This document shows, piece by piece, positions 8,000 to 16,514 of a stretch of DNA of 64,000 bases. Positions within the stretch are counted from its first letter, which is position 1; each line of letters opens with the position of its first letter. The notes beneath the pieces were generated by a model that was not told the DNA's origin, did no database searches, and saw only the letters and a program-made list of their open reading frames with translations. The translations under genes and the position numbers were made by a program. The DNA comes from Anaerosolibacter sp. (GTDB lineage Bacteria > Bacillota > Clostridia > Peptostreptococcales > Thermotaleaceae): contig NZ_JARBTM010000015.1 in the NCBI RefSeq assembly GCF_029240175.1, positions 1 through 64,000 of the forward strand, in the 5' to 3' direction.

Positions 8000-8734
8000 A
8001 TGGAGAATATTTTCAAGATCAATAACTTATCAAAAGCGTTCAAAGGGAAAAAAGTATTGTGTATTGATGAGCTCAATATTCCCCGGGGTTTGATTACGGC
8101 AATCATAGGGCCTAGTGGTGCAGGGAAGAGTACCTTATTATCTATACTGAATGGACTTGTACCTCCCGATGAGGGAAAGATCTTTTTTGAGGATCAGAAT
8201 ATTATAGGTTCTATGAGACATGGGGATCATAATCGAAGATCTATGGCCATGGTATTTCAACATGCAGTCATGTTTCATGGAACTGTTTTCGATAACATTG
8301 CCTATGGACTTAAGATTCGTAAGACACCTGAGGATCAGATCAAGAAACGTGTAGATGAAATTTTAGCGTTGATTGGTTTAAATGAAATTGCCCTCCAAAG
8401 GGCAGAGACCATTTCTGGTGGAGAAGCCCAAAGAATTGCTTTAGCTAGAGCCATGGTGTTTCAACCAAAGGTGCTACTTTTAGATGAACCCACAGCCAAT
8501 CTAGATCCAGCGAATGTGAGCCAAATCGAAAAACTGATTGTACACGCAAAGAGAGAATATGGAACCACCGTTGTTCTTGTAACCCATAATATGTTTCAGG
8601 CCAAAAGGTTGGCAGATTATACAGTATTTATGATGAATGGCAGCATCATAGAGTGCGGAAACCATGAAAGGATTTTTGAGAATCCAAACGATACGAAGAC
8701 CCGATTATTCATTTCAGGAGAAATGATTTATTAA
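8000..8734 (+). CDS. tupC: Tungstate ABC transporter ATPase (TupC)
   Basis: The 244-residue ABC ATPase has all motifs: Walker A GPSGAGKST (about residues 37-45), Q-loop MVFQHAVMF, signature ISGGEAQRIALARA, Walker B VLLLDEPTANLD and H-loop VTHNM. It begins one base after the tupB stop, with its ribosome binding site inside tupB, so the two are translationally coupled. Together with TupB it powers tungstate import. The specificity call rests on the partner and the Moco riboswitch. No terminator was recognised after it in the 225-base gap to rex. Confidence 0.88.
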   Translation: MENIFKINNLSKAFKGKKVLCIDELNIPRGLITAIIGPSGAGKSTLLSILNGLVPPDEGKIFFEDQNIIGSMRHGDHNRRSMAMVFQHAVMFHGTVFDNIAYGLKIRKTPEDQIKKRVDEILALIGLNEIALQRAETISGGEAQRIALARAMVFQPKVLLLDEPTANLDPANVSQIEKLIVHAKREYGTTVVLVTHNMFQAKRLADYTVFMMNGSIIECGNHERIFENPNDTKTRLFISGEMIY

Positions 8735-8958
8735 TAAAAAGAATATGTGAAATTGAATCCATCAGTCATAAAAATTTAGTATAAATATTTGCTGTATAGA
8801 CCATGAAGGATCAAAGATATGATTGATAAAGGAAAAATTTGACTGGGGCCTTTTTAATGAAATATAATAATAAACAAAGGGCGAAAGAATAAACTGCCTA
8901 TATGGGCTGTATACGGCTAGAAGGCAAACGTTAAAATACAACTGAGGGAGTGATATAG

Positions 8959-9594
8959 GTGTTAAAACCCAGTAGTGGAATTTCTATGGCGCTAATCAGG
9001 AGACTACCCAAATATCATAGGTATTTGGCGGAGTTCTTAGCTGAAGGTGTTACCATTATATCTTCAAAAGAACTAAGTAAAGTCATGGGCTTTACGGCTT
9101 CTCAGATCAGGCAGGATTTTAACACCTTTGGAGAGTTTGGACAGCAGGGATATGGATATAATGTGGAAGTGCTCTATCATGAAATCAGCAAAATTATTGG
9201 ATTGGATAAGACATATAGTACAGTGATTATTGGTGCAGGGAATTTAGGACAAGCGATTGCGAACTATACAAGTTTGAAGGAGTCGAGATTTATTCCCAAA
9301 GGGATGTTTGATATAAACCCAAAGATGATTGGTTTGAAAATTGGAGACATTGAAATAAAAGATATGGATGATTTGGAGTGTTTTGTTGAAAATAATCAAA
9401 TTGATATTGGCATCATATGTACGCCGGGATCAAGTGCCCAAGATGTAGCGGATAGACTTGTAAGAGCCGGTATTAAAGGCATTTGGAATTTTGCGCCAGT
9501 GGACTTAAAAATACCAAATCATGTGGTGGTAGAAAATGTCCATGTCAGTGAAAGTTTATTTGCATTATCCTTCTTAATGAAGAGCAATAAGTAG
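8959..9594 (+). CDS. rex: Redox-sensing transcriptional repressor Rex
   Basis: The 211-residue protein has an N-terminal winged helix (residues about 5-75, with RRLPKYHRYLAEF and SKELSKVMGFTASQIRQDF) followed by a Rossmann domain with GAGNLGQAI. It matches Rex across its normal length. Rex binds NADH/NAD+ and represses fermentation and NADH-recycling genes when NADH is low. The GTG at 8959 is preceded by GAGGGAG. It is monocistronic here, between tupC and amtB, and I did not find a Rex operator next to a gene in this window with confidence. Confidence 0.93.
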   Translation: MLKPSSGISMALIRRLPKYHRYLAEFLAEGVTIISSKELSKVMGFTASQIRQDFNTFGEFGQQGYGYNVEVLYHEISKIIGLDKTYSTVIIGAGNLGQAIANYTSLKESRFIPKGMFDINPKMIGLKIGDIEIKDMDDLECFVENNQIDIGIICTPGSSAQDVADRLVRAGIKGIWNFAPVDLKIPNHVVVENVHVSESLFALSFLMKSNK

Positions 9595-9680
9595 TCAGGC
9601 TTAGCGGTTTTGAATAAGAAAATAGAAAAAAATAAAAATTCAAAAAACATGTTGCAAAAATATAAAAAATATATTATGAT

Positions 9681-9772
9681 TATTCCTATATTAAAAAATG
9701 CATAGTAATACGTAGGCAACGACGTCTACAATCAAGGGATATAGAATTCCTTGTTTGTTGACGTCTTTTTTC
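9681..9772 (+). promoter_or_regulatory. Candidate ANTAR-type antiterminator and terminator in amtB leader
   Basis: The stem GTAGGC/GTCTAC (9712-9717, 9724-9729) presents the hexaloop AACGAC, which has A at loop position 1 and G at position 4, the hallmark of ANTAR targets. Its 3' side overlaps the 5' arm of a strong terminator (9721-9772: GACGTC.ACAA.CAAGG stem, then a T-run), so the two are exclusive. A weaker upstream hairpin (9681-9710, arms TATTCCTAT/ATAGTAATA) could be the first helix but its loop is larger than six. An ANTAR response regulator is encoded at 17923-18492. Confidence 0.65.
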
Positions 9773-9841
9773 TTTTTTGATGTACAGCTGGCATCATGAT
9801 GAAAAAAGGTAAAAGGAAAAATAGAGAAGGAGGAGTTATTC

Positions 9842-11098
9842 ATGGATTATGGGATGGCAATTGACACAATGTGGGTATTGGTAGCAACAGCGTTGGTATT
9901 TTTTATGCAAGCAGGCTTTGCAATGGTAGAAACTGGGTTTACAAGGGCAAAAAATGCAGGGAATATCATCATGAAGAATATGATGGATTTTGCAGTGGGA
10001 TCAGTCGTCTTCTGGGTGTTTGGATTTGGTATTATGTTTGGAACCGATATAGGCGGCTATATTGGGAAAGTGGATCTTTTTTCCTTGAGTTCCTTTGAAC
10101 ATTTGGGATTAGGTATACCCAAAGAAGCATTTTTAATTTTTCAAACGGTATTCTGTGCCACGGCAGCAACGATTGTGTCCGGTGCCATGGCAGAAAGAAC
10201 AAAGTTTAGCTCTTATCTCATTTATAGTTTGGTCATTAGTGCAGTGATTTATCCCATCGTCGGCCATTGGATATGGGGAGGTGGTTGGTTGGCACAGCTT
10301 GGGTTCCATGATTTTGCTGGTTCTACCGTGGTTCACTCCCTGGGGGGCTGGGCAGCCCTCATGGGTGCGTGGATTATTGGACCACGTTTGGGCAAGTTTA
10401 CAAGTGATGGAAAACCTAAAGTAATCAAGGGGCACAGTCTCACCCTAGGCGCTCTCGGTGTATTTATACTATGGTTTGGATGGTTTGGTTTTAATCCTGG
10501 GTCAACGTTGGCTGGAACAAGTACAGAGGCTGTTTCTCATATATTTGTGACCACAAACCTGGCAGCAGCAGCAGGGGCTATTGCATCTATGATTCTCTCT
10601 TGGGTTCGTTACAATAAGCCCGATGTGAGTATGACATTAAACGGCGCACTAGGCGGCCTGGTAGGAATCACTGCCGGTACAGATATTGTGAGTCCAAGCG
10701 GTGCTGCTGTCATAGGTATCATCTCTGGTATCGTCGTTGTATTGGCTATAGAGTTTATTGAGAATGTAATGAAAATTGATGATCCAGTAGGTGCCATAAG
10801 CGTCCATGGTGTCTGTGGTGCTTTAGGTACCCTGTTGGTTGGTATCTTTGCCACCGATGGAGGGTTGTTCTATGGGGGTGGAACAAAACTACTGTTTGTT
10901 CAGCTGCTTGGGGTAGGTGCCGTGGCGCTCTGGACCAATGTTACCGCATATTATCTATTCAAGGCCATAGATAAAACGGTGGGTTTACGTGTAAGCAGTG
11001 AAGAGGAAGAGGAAGGACTGGATAAGAAAGAGCATGGGACAGAAAGCTACGCTGACTTCCAACCAAGGGTTATTTACTTAAATAGCGATCAAATTTAA
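9842..11098 (+). CDS. amtB: Ammonium transporter Amt
   Basis: This 418-residue channel protein has eleven predicted membrane helices and the Amt hallmarks: FFMQAGFAMVETGFTRAKNAGN at the N terminus (the core of which is FAMVETGF), DFAGSTVVHSLGG, GWFGFNPGS and the late HGVCGALGTL. It conducts ammonium across the membrane. AGAAGGAGG precedes the ATG. It is followed after 53 bases by a PII gene, the standard amtB-glnK pair in which PII plugs the channel when nitrogen is plentiful. Expression is probably set by the attenuator just upstream. Confidence 0.93.
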   Translation: MDYGMAIDTMWVLVATALVFFMQAGFAMVETGFTRAKNAGNIIMKNMMDFAVGSVVFWVFGFGIMFGTDIGGYIGKVDLFSLSSFEHLGLGIPKEAFLIFQTVFCATAATIVSGAMAERTKFSSYLIYSLVISAVIYPIVGHWIWGGGWLAQLGFHDFAGSTVVHSLGGWAALMGAWIIGPRLGKFTSDGKPKVIKGHSLTLGALGVFILWFGWFGFNPGSTLAGTSTEAVSHIFVTTNLAAAAGAIASMILSWVRYNKPDVSMTLNGALGGLVGITAGTDIVSPSGAAVIGIISGIVVVLAIEFIENVMKIDDPVGAISVHGVCGALGTLLVGIFATDGGLFYGGGTKLLFVQLLGVGAVALWTNVTAYYLFKAIDKTVGLRVSSEEEEEGLDKKEHGTESYADFQPRVIYLNSDQI

Positions 11099-11151
11099 AG
11101 ATCCAGCTAACCATAAAAGTTTATAAATATCCATTGATAAGGAGGATGAGT

Positions 11152-11511
11152 ATGGATAAAATTACCAAGGTGGATATTATCACCAGACCGAACAAGTTCG
11201 AGGAATTGAAGGATGCCCTCAATAAAATTGGCGTCATGGGGATGACTGTCAGTAATGTGATGGGATGTGGTGTTCAAAAAGGCCAGACTGGAAATTACCG
11301 AGGCGTTACCTATACACCAGAATTGCTGCCCAAGATTAAGGTAGAAACAGTAATCTGTGAAGTACCCGTAGCATTGGTGGTAGAAACAGCAAAAAAAGTG
11401 TTGTATACAGGCAAAATTGGTGATGGAAAAATATTCATTTATGAGATTGCCAATGTGGTACGAATTCGAAATGGAGATGAAGGAAAAGTTGCTTTAAACA
11501 ATCAACCTTAG
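11152..11511 (+). CDS. glnK: PII nitrogen regulatory protein (GlnK/GlnB)
   Basis: The 119-residue protein has the PII fold. Features are the N-terminal strand KITKVDIITRPNKFEEL, the T-loop with QKGQTGNYRGVTYTPE, in which a tyrosine occupies the usual modification position, and the B-loop GKIGDGKIFIYEI for ATP and 2-oxoglutarate binding. ATG 11152 has AAGGAGG just upstream; an earlier TTG does not. Pairing with amtB indicates control of ammonium uptake and probably of GlnA. No GlnD gene is visible in the window, so whether the tyrosine is modified cannot be said. Confidence 0.92.
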   Translation: MDKITKVDIITRPNKFEELKDALNKIGVMGMTVSNVMGCGVQKGQTGNYRGVTYTPELLPKIKVETVICEVPVALVVETAKKVLYTGKIGDGKIFIYEIANVVRIRNGDEGKVALNNQP

Positions 11512-11605
11512 GATAGAACAAGAGGTATAAAAAGAAGGAAGAATGGAAATAGTAACATAAATAAAAAATGATGTGTATAAAAATTAATTTTTTTCATAGA
11601 AAGTA

Positions 11606-11634
11606 TTGACAAAAAAAGAGAATAGGCGTAAAAT
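11606..11634 (+). promoter_or_regulatory. Strong promoter of the T-box operon
   Basis: Consensus TTGACA (11606-11611), 17-base spacer, TAAAAT (11629-11634). Predicted start about 11641, immediately before stem I of the T-box leader. Confidence 0.8.
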
Positions 11635-11640
11635 TCATAA

Positions 11641-11887
11641 AAAAGAGAAAATAAAGACGATGATGAGAAGAGTAAACCTAGGAAGTAGTTTCAGCGAGTT
11701 GGTGATAGTGAGAGACCAATACGATACCTATGTCGAAGAACAGCTCGGAGTTGCTAACCGAAATTCATTGGGAAAGTAGGCTTAGACGGAGCCAAACCGT
11801 TATAGATTGGACAGTATCGATTTATAGATAATATTTCCGTACTGATAAAGTGAGCCGTATAGCTAATTTGGGTGGTACCGCGGAAGC
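11641..11887 (+). promoter_or_regulatory. T-box riboswitch, probably tRNA-Asn responsive
   Basis: The leader ends with the T-box sequence GGGTGGTACCGCGG (11870-11883), the part that pairs with the uncharged tRNA acceptor end. Upstream lies the stem I region. A candidate specifier AAC (Asn) is at 11756-11758, on the 3' side after the apical region; the choice is by eye and is not certain. Downstream genes make Asn-tRNA(Asn) by the two-step route, which fits an asparagine sensor. Uncharged tRNA should favour read-through. Confidence 0.88.
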
Positions 11888-11932
11888 AAGCCTTTCGTCC
11901 CTGTTTTACAGGGATGATGGGCTTTTATTTAT
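11888..11932 (+). terminator. T-box regulated terminator
   Basis: AAGCC..TCGTCCCTG paired with CAGGGATGATGGGCTT followed by TTTA/T-rich sequence. The 5' arm is shared with the antiterminator helix formed by the T-box. Confidence 0.85.
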
Positions 11933-11970
11933 TTTTTTGGAAAATAACAATGAGAAAGGAGAACGAAAAT

Positions 11971-13263
11971 ATGCAAAGAGTATGGATTCGGGAATTGGCA
12001 GAGATGAAAACGCAAGAGGTATTGTTAAAGGGTTGGATATACAAAATGAAAAGCTTTGGAAAATTTGCTTTTGTTTTTTTAAGAGACAAAACGGGGATTG
12101 TCCAGTTGGTCGTAGAAGATGAGGAACTGCTGAAGGCGTTAAAACTGGAAATGTCTGTAACAGTGGAAGGTACTGTGTTTAAGAATGATAGGGCGCCAGA
12201 AGGGGTTGAGGTTCGGGTAAAAACCCTGGAGATTTTAGGAAAAACCTATTATGAACTTTTGCCATTCAGTATCAATCAAAGGGATATCAGTGCATCCCTA
12301 GAAACACAATTAGATCATCGAACCATAGGGCTGCGTAGGCCAGACCGAAGGGCTGTATTTAAAATTCAGGGGGAGATTGTAGAAGCATTTCGTACGTACC
12401 TGAGAGGCTATGGATTCTCGGAAATCCATACACCGAAGATTGTGGCTTCAGGAACTGAAGGGGGGTCAGAACTGTTCACTGTAAACTATTTCGAAACCAG
12501 AGCTTTCCTGGCCCAGAGTCCTCAATTTTATAAGCAGATGATGGTTGGGGCAGGTTTTGAGTCAGTTTTCGAAGTAGGGCATGCCTACAGGGCGGAGCTT
12601 CATAATACGTGGAGACATCTAAACGAGTATGTGAGCTTAGATATAGAGATGGGATTTATACAAGATGAACATGACTTGATGGATTTAGAAGAAGGTTTCA
12701 TGAGATTCTTGTTTCAGCATTTAAATATGACATGTGGAAAGGAACTGGAGATGTTTGGGATTGTATTATCTGAAATTCCTGAAATACCTAGGATTCCATT
12801 GGGAGAGGTACAAAGAATATTATTAGAGGACTATGACAAAAAGTCACCTGTGGGGAACATTGATGCAGAAGGGGAGATATTGTTTTCAAAATATGTAAAG
12901 GAAAATTATCAAAGTGATTTTGTTTTTATTACGAAATACCCTGCTGCCAAGAGACCAATGTATGCTATGCCTGATGATCAAATGGAGGGTATGACCAAGA
13001 GCTTTGACCTGATCTATAAGGGATTGGAAATCACCACAGGTGGCCAGAGAATTCATGATTATGAGATGCTAAAACAAAATATTATCAAATTCGGTGCAAA
13101 CCCAGATGATTTTGATTTTTATCTAGATAGCTTCAAATATGGCATGCCACCCCATGGAGGATTTGCCATCGGATTAGAAAGAATCACCATGAAGATTTTA
13201 GACTTAGAGAACATTCGAGAGTCCACACTATTCCCAAGAGATTTAAACAGAATTGTACCCTAG
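11971..13263 (+). CDS. aspS2: Aspartate-tRNA(Asp/Asn) ligase, archaeal-type (non-discriminating AspRS2)
   Basis: The 430-residue class II synthetase has an N-terminal anticodon-binding OB domain (residues about 10-105) and a catalytic core with motif 2 FEVGHAYRAE and motif 3 GFAIGLERI. Its length, without the bacterial GAD insertion, fits the archaeal/eukaryotic AspRS type. Linkage to gatCAB indicates a non-discriminating enzyme that charges tRNA(Asn) with Asp for amidation. The ATG at 11971 has AAAGGAG upstream; an earlier in-frame ATG lies inside the T-box and is rejected. It is first in the operon, 11 bases before gatC. Confidence 0.88.
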   Translation: MQRVWIRELAEMKTQEVLLKGWIYKMKSFGKFAFVFLRDKTGIVQLVVEDEELLKALKLEMSVTVEGTVFKNDRAPEGVEVRVKTLEILGKTYYELLPFSINQRDISASLETQLDHRTIGLRRPDRRAVFKIQGEIVEAFRTYLRGYGFSEIHTPKIVASGTEGGSELFTVNYFETRAFLAQSPQFYKQMMVGAGFESVFEVGHAYRAELHNTWRHLNEYVSLDIEMGFIQDEHDLMDLEEGFMRFLFQHLNMTCGKELEMFGIVLSEIPEIPRIPLGEVQRILLEDYDKKSPVGNIDAEGEILFSKYVKENYQSDFVFITKYPAAKRPMYAMPDDQMEGMTKSFDLIYKGLEITTGGQRIHDYEMLKQNIIKFGANPDDFDFYLDSFKYGMPPHGGFAIGLERITMKILDLENIRESTLFPRDLNRIVP

Positions 13264-13274
13264 GAGGATTAAAA

Positions 13275-13559
13275 ATGAAGATAACCACAGAAACCATTAA
13301 CTACATCGCCAAGCTGGCAAAGTTGAGATTTAATGAGGATGAGGCAGAAACTTTTGCCAAGGAATTTGAGGGGATTCTAGATCATTTTCAAAATCTAGAC
13401 AAGGAAGATCTAAGTATGGAAGGGTTAGCCGCAGCAAAAGAAGGGAAGTCCATTCTAAGAAAAGATGAGATAAAACCCTTTGAGAATAAGGAAGAATTGT
13501 TTCAAAATGCAAAAGGGATGAGAGAAAGTTATCTGTCCATTCCAAAGGTTATAGAATAG
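13275..13559 (+). CDS. gatC: Asp-tRNA(Asn)/Glu-tRNA(Gln) amidotransferase subunit C
   Basis: The 94-residue subunit has the GatC pattern (ETINYIAKLAKLRF, EFEGILDHFQNLDKED, LRKDEI). It stabilises GatA and wraps the GatA-GatB interface. AGGAGG precedes the ATG; gatA starts 10 bases after its stop. Confidence 0.93.
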   Translation: MKITTETINYIAKLAKLRFNEDEAETFAKEFEGILDHFQNLDKEDLSMEGLAAAKEGKSILRKDEIKPFENKEELFQNAKGMRESYLSIPKVIE

Positions 13560-13569
13560 GGGTGACACC

Positions 13570-15045
13570 ATGAAAATAGAAGAGCTAACCATCGAGGAGA
13601 TTCAAAAAGCTTATCAAGAAAAGCGATTTACTGTGACGGAGATCGTTCAAGGTTATTTGGATCGTATCAACAAATTAGATCCTCAAATTGGGGCATTTAT
13701 CACGCTATGTAAAGAATCGGCATTGAAGGAAGCTGAAGCTATAGACAAAAAACTAGCGAATGGGGAAGACATCGGCATGCTGGGGGGAATTCCAGTAGCT
13801 ATAAAGGATAACATCTGTACCCGAGGGATTAAGACTACCTGTGCATCAAAAATCTTAGAAGATTTTATTCCTCCTTACGATGCCACAGTGGTGCAAAGAC
13901 TAAAGGATGCTGGCGCAATTATCATAGGAAAAACCAATATGGATGAATTTGCCATGGGATCTTCTACGGAGAACTCAGCATTCCAAAAAACGAAGAACCC
14001 TTGGCATCTAGATAAAGTTCCAGGTGGTTCGTCGGGGGGCTCCGCAGCGGCAGTGGCAGCAGGTTTTGCCCCACTAACCATCGGATCAGATACCGGTGGC
14101 TCCATCAGACAGCCCGCTGCGTTTTGTGGTGCAGTTGGATTAAAGCCTACCTATGGATTGGTTTCAAGATATGGGTTGGTTGCCTTTGCATCCTCCTTGG
14201 ATCAAGTTGGTCCTTTTACACGAACAGTAAAGGATTGTGCCATAAGCCTTCAAACAATCCAAGGTCATGACCCTCTGGATACCACCAGTATTCAAAGGGA
14301 GCCGGAAAAGGATTATATTTCAGATCTGCATAAGGGTGTGAAAGGTCTGCGTATAGGTATTCCGAAGGAGTGTTTTAAGGAAGGTCTGGACCCAGAGATT
14401 CGCTCTGCTATTGAAAAAGCAGTGAGGCAATTAGAAGAAGATGGTGCTGTTGTGGAGGAATTTTCTTTGCCCATTATGGATTCAGGGCTTTCTGCTTACT
14501 ATATCATATCTTCTGCAGAAGCCAGTGCCAACCTTGCCAGATACGATGGTGTACGATATGGTTATCGGGCAGAAAACTTTACTGGCATTGAAGAATTAAT
14601 GGAAAATACGAGAACTGAAGGTTTTGGCAAAGAGGTAAAGAGAAGGATCATGCTGGGAACCTACGTACTCTCCTCCGGCTATTATGATGCTTACTATAAA
14701 AAAGCCATGATGCTTCGTCAAAAGATACAAAAAGTAATGAAACAGGCATTTGAGGCTTATGATATTATTTTAACGCCCACATCGCCAGTATTGCCGTTTT
14801 CCATAGGAGAAAAGACTGCTGATCCCATGGAGATGTATTTAGCAGATATTTATACGGTGAACATCAACATTGCAGGGGTACCGGCTATATCCATTCCATG
14901 CGGCTTCAGTAAAGAAAAGCTACCCATTGGATTACAGTTGATCGGTGATCATTATACAGAAAAGAAGCTGCTGCAAGCGGCTTACAGCTTAGAACAAGGG
15001 CTAGGGGTTTATCATGAAACAGCATTCTTAAAGGAGGCAGAATAG
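13570..15045 (+). CDS. gatA: Asp-tRNA(Asn)/Glu-tRNA(Gln) amidotransferase subunit A
   Basis: This 491-residue amidase-signature enzyme releases ammonia from glutamine or asparagine for transfer to the misacylated tRNA. The catalytic Lys lies in PVAIKDNIC (about residue 80). The Ser-cisSer-Lys triad region is GGSSGGSAAAVAAG, followed by GSDTGGSIRQPAAFCG. Length and motifs are complete. The start has GGGGTGA upstream and the gene is separated from gatB by two bases, consistent with coupled translation. It supplies nitrogen from glutamine, which the glnA gene later in the same operon makes. Confidence 0.95.
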   Translation: MKIEELTIEEIQKAYQEKRFTVTEIVQGYLDRINKLDPQIGAFITLCKESALKEAEAIDKKLANGEDIGMLGGIPVAIKDNICTRGIKTTCASKILEDFIPPYDATVVQRLKDAGAIIIGKTNMDEFAMGSSTENSAFQKTKNPWHLDKVPGGSSGGSAAAVAAGFAPLTIGSDTGGSIRQPAAFCGAVGLKPTYGLVSRYGLVAFASSLDQVGPFTRTVKDCAISLQTIQGHDPLDTTSIQREPEKDYISDLHKGVKGLRIGIPKECFKEGLDPEIRSAIEKAVRQLEEDGAVVEEFSLPIMDSGLSAYYIISSAEASANLARYDGVRYGYRAENFTGIEELMENTRTEGFGKEVKRRIMLGTYVLSSGYYDAYYKKAMMLRQKIQKVMKQAFEAYDIILTPTSPVLPFSIGEKTADPMEMYLADIYTVNINIAGVPAISIPCGFSKEKLPIGLQLIGDHYTEKKLLQAAYSLEQGLGVYHETAFLKEAE

Positions 15046-15047
15046 AC

Positions 15048-16496
15048 ATGTTTGAAACGATTATAGGACTAGAAATCCATGTGGAATTAAAAACAAAATC
15101 AAAAATATTCTGCGGATGCTCCACGGGATTTGGTGCTCCACCCAATGAAAATACATGTCCCATCTGTACAGGATTGCCTGGCACACTGCCTGTGCTAAAT
15201 GAAGAAGTTGTAAATCTTGCTATGCGTGCAGGCAGTGCTTTAAATTGCCAAATCAATCATGTAAACAAGTTCGACCGAAAGAATTATTTCTACCCGGATT
15301 TGCCCAAGGCATATCAGATTTCTCAATTTGATTTGCCCATCTGCGAAAAAGGATTTGTAGATATCAAATTGGATGACAGGGAAAAACGGGTGGGGATTAC
15401 AAGAATTCATCTAGAAGAAGATGCGGGGAAGCTGATACATTTAGAAGATGCCCCTGTTACACTCATCGATTATAATCGAACCGGCATACCCTTGATAGAG
15501 ATTGTTACGGAGCCAGATATGCGGTCTGCTGAAGAGGCCGTTACCTTTCTAAAAGAATTGAGAGCCATGTTGGAGTATGTTGAAGTTTCAGACTGCAAGA
15601 TGGAACAAGGCTCTATGAGATGTGATGCCAATATTTCCATCCGGCCATTAGGACAGCAGGCGTTGAATACAAAGGTGGAGATCAAGAACATGAACTCCTT
15701 TAAGGAGATACTAAAGGCTATTCAGAAAGAAGAGAAACGTCAAAGAGAACTATATACCTTTGGAGAGGCCTACAAGATTAAGCAGGAAACAAGAAAGTGG
15801 GACAGTGCCAAGGGCAAGACAGTACCTATGCGGTCAAAAGAAGATGCCCATGACTATCGTTATTTTCCAGAACCCGACCTGCTGCCGGTATTCATCCAGG
15901 AAGAGGATATCGTGAAGGTAAAAGAAAGCCTTCCAGAACTTCCAACTCAAAAAAAGACCAGATTTGCAGAAACCTACGGATTGAGTGAAAAAGAAATTGA
16001 TATCCTTACAGGTAGAAAGATGTTGGCAGACTACTTTGAAGCGGTAATAGCTGAAGGGGTTCCGCCAAAAGAAGCATCAAATTGGATTCTTGTTGAAATC
16101 CTAAGACTACTGAAAGATGAAGAAGGGGATGAGATTCCTATAAAGGCAGTACATCTGGGAGATTTGATTAAAATGATCGAAGCGGGTAAGATCAGCCGTA
16201 CTGCAGGTAAGGAAGTATTCGAGGCGTTAGCCATCACCCATAAAAGTCCTACAGAAATTGTGGAGGAAAAGGGATTAGCCCAGATTAGCGGAACAGATGA
16301 ATTAGAATCAGCAGTTAAAGAGATACTTGATTATAATCAGCAGGCCATCGATGACTTTAAAAATGGAAAATCTCAGGCAGTAGGATTTCTCATGGGGCAG
16401 ATCATGAAAGCTACAAAGGGAAAAGCGAATCCAAAGACAGCAAAAGAGATTCTAGAAAAGATGTTGGTGAATCTATATGTAAAGTCGAATATGTAA
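15048..16496 (+). CDS. gatB: Asp-tRNA(Asn)/Glu-tRNA(Gln) amidotransferase subunit B
   Basis: The 482-residue protein phosphorylates the Asp or Glu on the misacylated tRNA and transfers ammonia to it. It opens with the GatB signature IGLEIHVEL, followed by the zinc cysteines FCGCS and CPICTGLPG. It ends with the helical YqeY-like tail (GQIMKATKGKANP) that recognises the tRNA. Its ribosome binding site AAAGGAGG lies in the gatA end. glnA follows 18 bases after the stop with no terminator. Confidence 0.95.
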   Translation: MFETIIGLEIHVELKTKSKIFCGCSTGFGAPPNENTCPICTGLPGTLPVLNEEVVNLAMRAGSALNCQINHVNKFDRKNYFYPDLPKAYQISQFDLPICEKGFVDIKLDDREKRVGITRIHLEEDAGKLIHLEDAPVTLIDYNRTGIPLIEIVTEPDMRSAEEAVTFLKELRAMLEYVEVSDCKMEQGSMRCDANISIRPLGQQALNTKVEIKNMNSFKEILKAIQKEEKRQRELYTFGEAYKIKQETRKWDSAKGKTVPMRSKEDAHDYRYFPEPDLLPVFIQEEDIVKVKESLPELPTQKKTRFAETYGLSEKEIDILTGRKMLADYFEAVIAEGVPPKEASNWILVEILRLLKDEEGDEIPIKAVHLGDLIKMIEAGKISRTAGKEVFEALAITHKSPTEIVEEKGLAQISGTDELESAVKEILDYNQQAIDDFKNGKSQAVGFLMGQIMKATKGKANPKTAKEILEKMLVNLYVKSNM

Positions 16497-16514
16497 AGCG
16501 GGGAGGTTTATTGT

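Noticed and set aside
10133-10435. 100-codon frame antisense to amtB
   Set aside because: Composition mirrors the strong amtB codon use on the other strand; no ribosome binding site and no recognisable domain.
11850-12122. Open frames running through the T-box (starting 11850 and 11872)
   Set aside because: They overlap the T-box and terminator and lack a ribosome binding site. The conserved AspRS start with AAAGGAG is at 11971.
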